Positions 6,971-8,374 of a stretch of DNA of 8,374 nucleotides are shown in pieces. The notes under the pieces are model-generated. The model was not told the origin of the DNA, ran no database searches, and saw only the letters and a list, made by a program, of their open reading frames with translations. The position numbers and the translations under genes were made by a program. The first letter of the stretch is position 1, and each line of letters begins with the position of its first letter. The stretch covers positions 1-8,374 of the forward strand of contig QMLT01000058.1 of assembly GCA_003646875.1 (NCBI GenBank). The letters run 5' to 3'. This stretch comes from Deltaproteobacteria bacterium (GTDB lineage: Bacteria; Desulfobacterota; DSM-4660; Desulfatiglandales; B25-G16).

Positions 6971-7183
6971 TCAGGGAGATATGAACATTTGATGCTCTTT
7001 CATTAGGTCTTCTGTTTTCGGGAGAGAAGACCTATGTTCGGCGACATTCTTTAAATGAGTCAAGCGCAGATCTAATTCCTTTCTCTTATATTCACCAAAT
7101 CCCAATCCTCTGAAGAGCTCAAGATGGGCTCGTCTGACAAGCCAATCTTTATTCTTTTTAAAAATTCGAGTGTAAGACGGCAC
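6971..7183 (-). CDS. Small hypothetical ORF, 70 residues (possibly a gene fragment)
   Basis: This is the longest open stretch in the degenerate region. It would start at GTG 7183 just after an in-frame TGA, with no ribosome site before it, so an independent start is doubtful. The product is basic and helical in look (KKNKDWLVRRAHLELFRGLG near 9-28, then TEDLMKEHQMF at the end). It is best read as the 3' end of a frameshifted gene. No function can be given. Confidence 0.25.
   Translation of the reverse strand: MPSYTRIFKKNKDWLVRRAHLELFRGLGFGEYKRKELDLRLTHLKNVAEHRSSLPKTEDLMKEHQMFISP
7004..7034. other. Perfect 10-bp hairpin after the exported-protein gene
   Basis: TAGGTCTTCT (7004-7013) pairs fully with AGAAGACCTA (7025-7034) around an 11-nt loop, 44 nt after the stop at 6959. 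No T-run follows on either strand, so it is not a standard intrinsic terminator. It could still end or protect the 3' end of the rightward transcript facing the leftward genes. Confidence 0.4.
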
Positions 7184-7376
7184 AGATCAACATTATCTCC
7201 GCCTCCTCAAGCCACCCCTGGGGATCTTTGCACAGTTCTGTAAGCTGAGGAAAGGATACATCCTTTTTCACAATCATGAAATATATTAATTACTGATGCC
7301 TGCCCGCCATATTTCTGGAGGACCTAACACCTTTCACTGTTGAAGGATGCCCCCGTGCGGGTCGAAGGTACCCATT

Positions 7377-7523
7377 TTATCGGTGGTGTTTAGGCGCTGG
7401 GGGAGAAAAACCCCGGGCTACTCGATTGGCCGCTTCCCGTTTCTTCAGTGCGTAACCCTTAATCCGTCGATTAAACTCGTAAAGGTCACTGAGCTGTTTG
7501 AGTATTCTATTTATCTTTTTCAT
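7377..7523 (-). CDS. Short ORF overlapping the 3' end of the nucleotidyltransferase gene, 48 residues
   Basis: ATG 7523 lies 17 nt inside the nucleotidyltransferase gene, in a different frame, an arrangement typical of translationally coupled partners. The product begins MKKINRILKQLSDLYEF and is strongly basic and helical (about 1-38), ending SPPAPKHHR. No good Shine-Dalgarno sequence is present, so it would depend on coupling. It could be a genuine small partner protein, a fragment of the broken gene described for 6971-7523, or chance. Its 3' half lies in a high-GC patch. I recognise no family. Confidence 0.35.
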   Translation of the reverse strand: MKKINRILKQLSDLYEFNRRIKGYALKKREAANRVARGFSPPAPKHHR

Positions 7524-7965
7524 CTTCAAGCTTCTCTATATCAGCCCGGTCCTGTTTCGAGTCTCGCATTCTTTTAAGCCATATCAGGTCTTTCCTGCTC
7601 GCTATTTTTATCCTTCCTTCTTCCGATTCGGCTTCAACAGAGTCTCGAATTATTCTTCTGACTTCCTTGATTTCGGCAATGAGTATATTGATGATCATTT
7701 CATCTTCGTCGAGTACCTTCAAAAAACGATGAAGCTCTATGGGTACCCGCTTGAATGTCCACGGAGAAGCTGATGGGAAATACCCTTCCTTTTCCAGAAT
7801 TCCTTTGGTCTTTTCAAAGTCTTCAGAATCAATCAATAGGTCAATGTCCCTGGTAAAGCGGGGCTCAGTGTAGAATGCCATGGCCACTCCCCCAACAAGG
7901 GCATATCTCACCTTATCCGTTTCTAACTCCTTTACCAGATGATTGAATTCTTCGAATACGTTCAT
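7507..7965 (-). CDS. MNT/AbiEii-like minimal nucleotidyltransferase
   Basis: The 152-residue protein belongs to the DNA polymerase beta-type nucleotidyltransferase superfamily, in the group of stand-alone enzymes often found in toxin-antitoxin or abortive-infection loci. Motifs are YALVGGVAMAFY (21-32), then RFTRDIDLLI (36-45) with the catalytic pair D40 and D42, and the typical C-terminal SRKDLIWLKRM (123-133) and DRADIEKL (139-146). The strand expected to bring the third carboxylate reads MIINILIAE (90-98), with Asn93 where Asp is usual, so activity may be lost or altered; this alignment is by eye. The start ATG 7965 has a weak GAGG 11 bases upstream. No classical AbiEi-type antitoxin or HEPN partner is recognisable next to it; the only neighbour is the overlapping 48-codon ORF. 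The gene converges on the exported-protein gene. Confidence 0.82.
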   Translation of the reverse strand: MNVFEEFNHLVKELETDKVRYALVGGVAMAFYTEPRFTRDIDLLIDSEDFEKTKGILEKEGYFPSASPWTFKRVPIELHRFLKVLDEDEMIINILIAEIKEVRRIIRDSVEAESEEGRIKIASRKDLIWLKRMRDSKQDRADIEKLEDEKDK

Positions 7966-8016
7966 GTTGTTGCATACCTCTATCTAAACCTTTTATCGTT
8001 TTAGAAATGTATTTGC

Positions 8017-8046
8017 AATATATGGAGTCTTTGGTTGGAATAACAA
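8017..8046 (-). promoter_or_regulatory. Candidate promoter for the nucleotidyltransferase
   Basis: On the minus strand, TTGTTA (8046-8041, 4 of 6) is followed by an 18-nt spacer and TATATT (8022-8017, 5 of 6). It lies about 50 nt before ATG 7965. Nothing else convincing is seen between the gene and the repeat arm at 8141. Confidence 0.4.
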
Positions 8047-8140
8047 GTTGTCAGGCAATTCCTGCACGAACGTTAACTTTCACGTCCCCTTTCACTGTAT
8101 GAATCGATGTCCAAATAGGCAAGGTCACAAGCCCAAAGCC

Positions 8141-8235
8141 GTAACTTCTCAATAAGTTGGGGTATCTGTCGGGCAATAAGGCACAACAAGGCCTACATAA
8201 AGTCAGGAAGCATACAGGTATGTCTTTTTTTGCTC
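8141..8235. repeat. Repeat arm next to core copy 2 (inverted match to 139-214)
   Basis: The outer 22 nt (8141-8162, begins GTAACTTCTC) and the inner AGGTATGTCTTTTTTTG (8216-8232) are exact inverted copies of 193-214 and 142-158. The nearby GGAAGCATAC block is also similar to its partner, with a few changes. The middle differs and is 19 nt longer than in the left arm. Similarity ends at GTAAC, marking the likely element boundary. Confidence 0.8.
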
Positions 8236-8236
8236 C

Positions 8237-8374
8237 ATGCCCTTAATAAATAGGGGGCATCAGCGTGCCCCCATAAATCGGGACACACGTGCAACGTGGA
8301 TTTTGCTATTATGCGACTTGTCGGTTGGTGTCCCGATTTATGGGGGTCTGCCTGTGGATTACTTATAGGGCATG
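8237..8374. repeat. 138-nt palindromic repeat core, copy 2
   Basis: Direct copy of 1-138 with six substitutions. The 19-bp inverted repeat is at 8268-8286 and 8328-8346 and is unchanged. The outer ends pair as CATGCCCT (8236-8243) with AGGGCATG (8367-8374). The sequence stops exactly at the element end, so the right arm predicted for a complete element is not visible. The differences between copies show these are two real loci and not one sequence repeated by assembly overlap. Confidence 0.9.

Larger units (their letters stand above)
6971..7523 (-). pseudogene. Probable broken or fragmented gene downstream of the nucleotidyltransferase
   Basis: Between the two good genes lies a 547-nt stretch without an intact long gene. 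Reading leftward from ATG 7523, one frame runs through 48 codons, a TAA (7379-7377), 28 codons, another TAA, four codons, and then a 39-codon ORF (7277-7158) containing DPQGWLEEAEIML. That ORF stops at TTT TAA in a T5/A5 run (7155-7164), and a +1 shift there continues into an open frame to the stop at 6971. Joined, this gives about 180 codons, which would be one gene damaged by two stops and one indel. Random DNA also gives interrupted frames, so this is a hypothesis. I recognise no family. A perfect hairpin (7004-7034) lies inside it. Confidence 0.35.

Noticed and set aside
7347..7773. Plus-strand open frames across the nucleotidyltransferase region
   Set aside because: They lie antisense to a gene with clear family motifs, have no ribosome sites and no recognisable domains.
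7330..8098. Repeated 11-mer CCTTTCACTGT at 7330-7340 and 8088-8098
   Set aside because: Several 11-nt matches are expected by chance in 8 kb, and there is no extension on either side.
1..8374. Terminal repeat as evidence of a circular molecule
   Set aside because: The two 138-nt ends differ at six positions and their flanking arms are inverted, so they are separate repeat copies and not an overlap of one sequence.
1..8374. CRISPR array
   Set aside because: No series of short regularly spaced repeats exists; the only repeats are the two terminal elements.

Overview
The window is AT-rich chromosomal DNA from a Gram-negative bacterium. A stand-alone heptose-phosphate nucleotidyltransferase (HldE-C/RfaE2 type) implies lipopolysaccharide with heptose. 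The neighbourhood of a MinD/ParA-type ATPase followed by a J-domain/helix-turn-helix protein, plus the style of the ATPase, suggests Desulfobacterota (former Deltaproteobacteria) or a close relative. That placement is inference; no rRNA is present.

Layout, left to right. A 138-nt palindromic repeat (1-138) and a repeat arm (139-214) open the window. The groES-groEL operon follows (366-2346), with a TTGACA-type promoter and a strong intrinsic terminator at 2378-2410. A second rightward group comprises a ComF-family phosphoribosyltransferase (2548-3291), a MinD/ParA-like ATPase (3389-4348), a degenerate J-domain plus RodZ-type HTH protein (4376-5041) and hldE2/rfaE2 (5017-5517), which overlaps the gene before it by 25 nt. 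A tRNA-Arg(ACG) with encoded CCA lies at 5565-5641. A separately promoted gene for an exported protein of unknown function follows (5826-6959).

The right side has an accessory character. On the minus strand there is a small MNT/AbiEii-like nucleotidyltransferase (7507-7965). Overlapping its 3' end is a short ORF whose frame runs on through two in-frame stops and a likely frameshift, and looks like a decayed or fragmented gene (6971-7523). Part of this tract is 60% GC by hand count (7341-7440), well above its surroundings.

The window ends as it began: an inverted copy of the left arm (8141-8235) and a second copy of the 138-nt core (8237-8374), 132/138 identical to the first. The cores are in direct orientation but their flanking arms are inverted. 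This is what two copies of one larger palindromic, MITE-like element would give, each seen by one half. The housekeeping genes are conventional. The most interesting items are this repeat element, the ATPase/J-HTH pair, the nucleotidyltransferase locus and the unknown exported protein.
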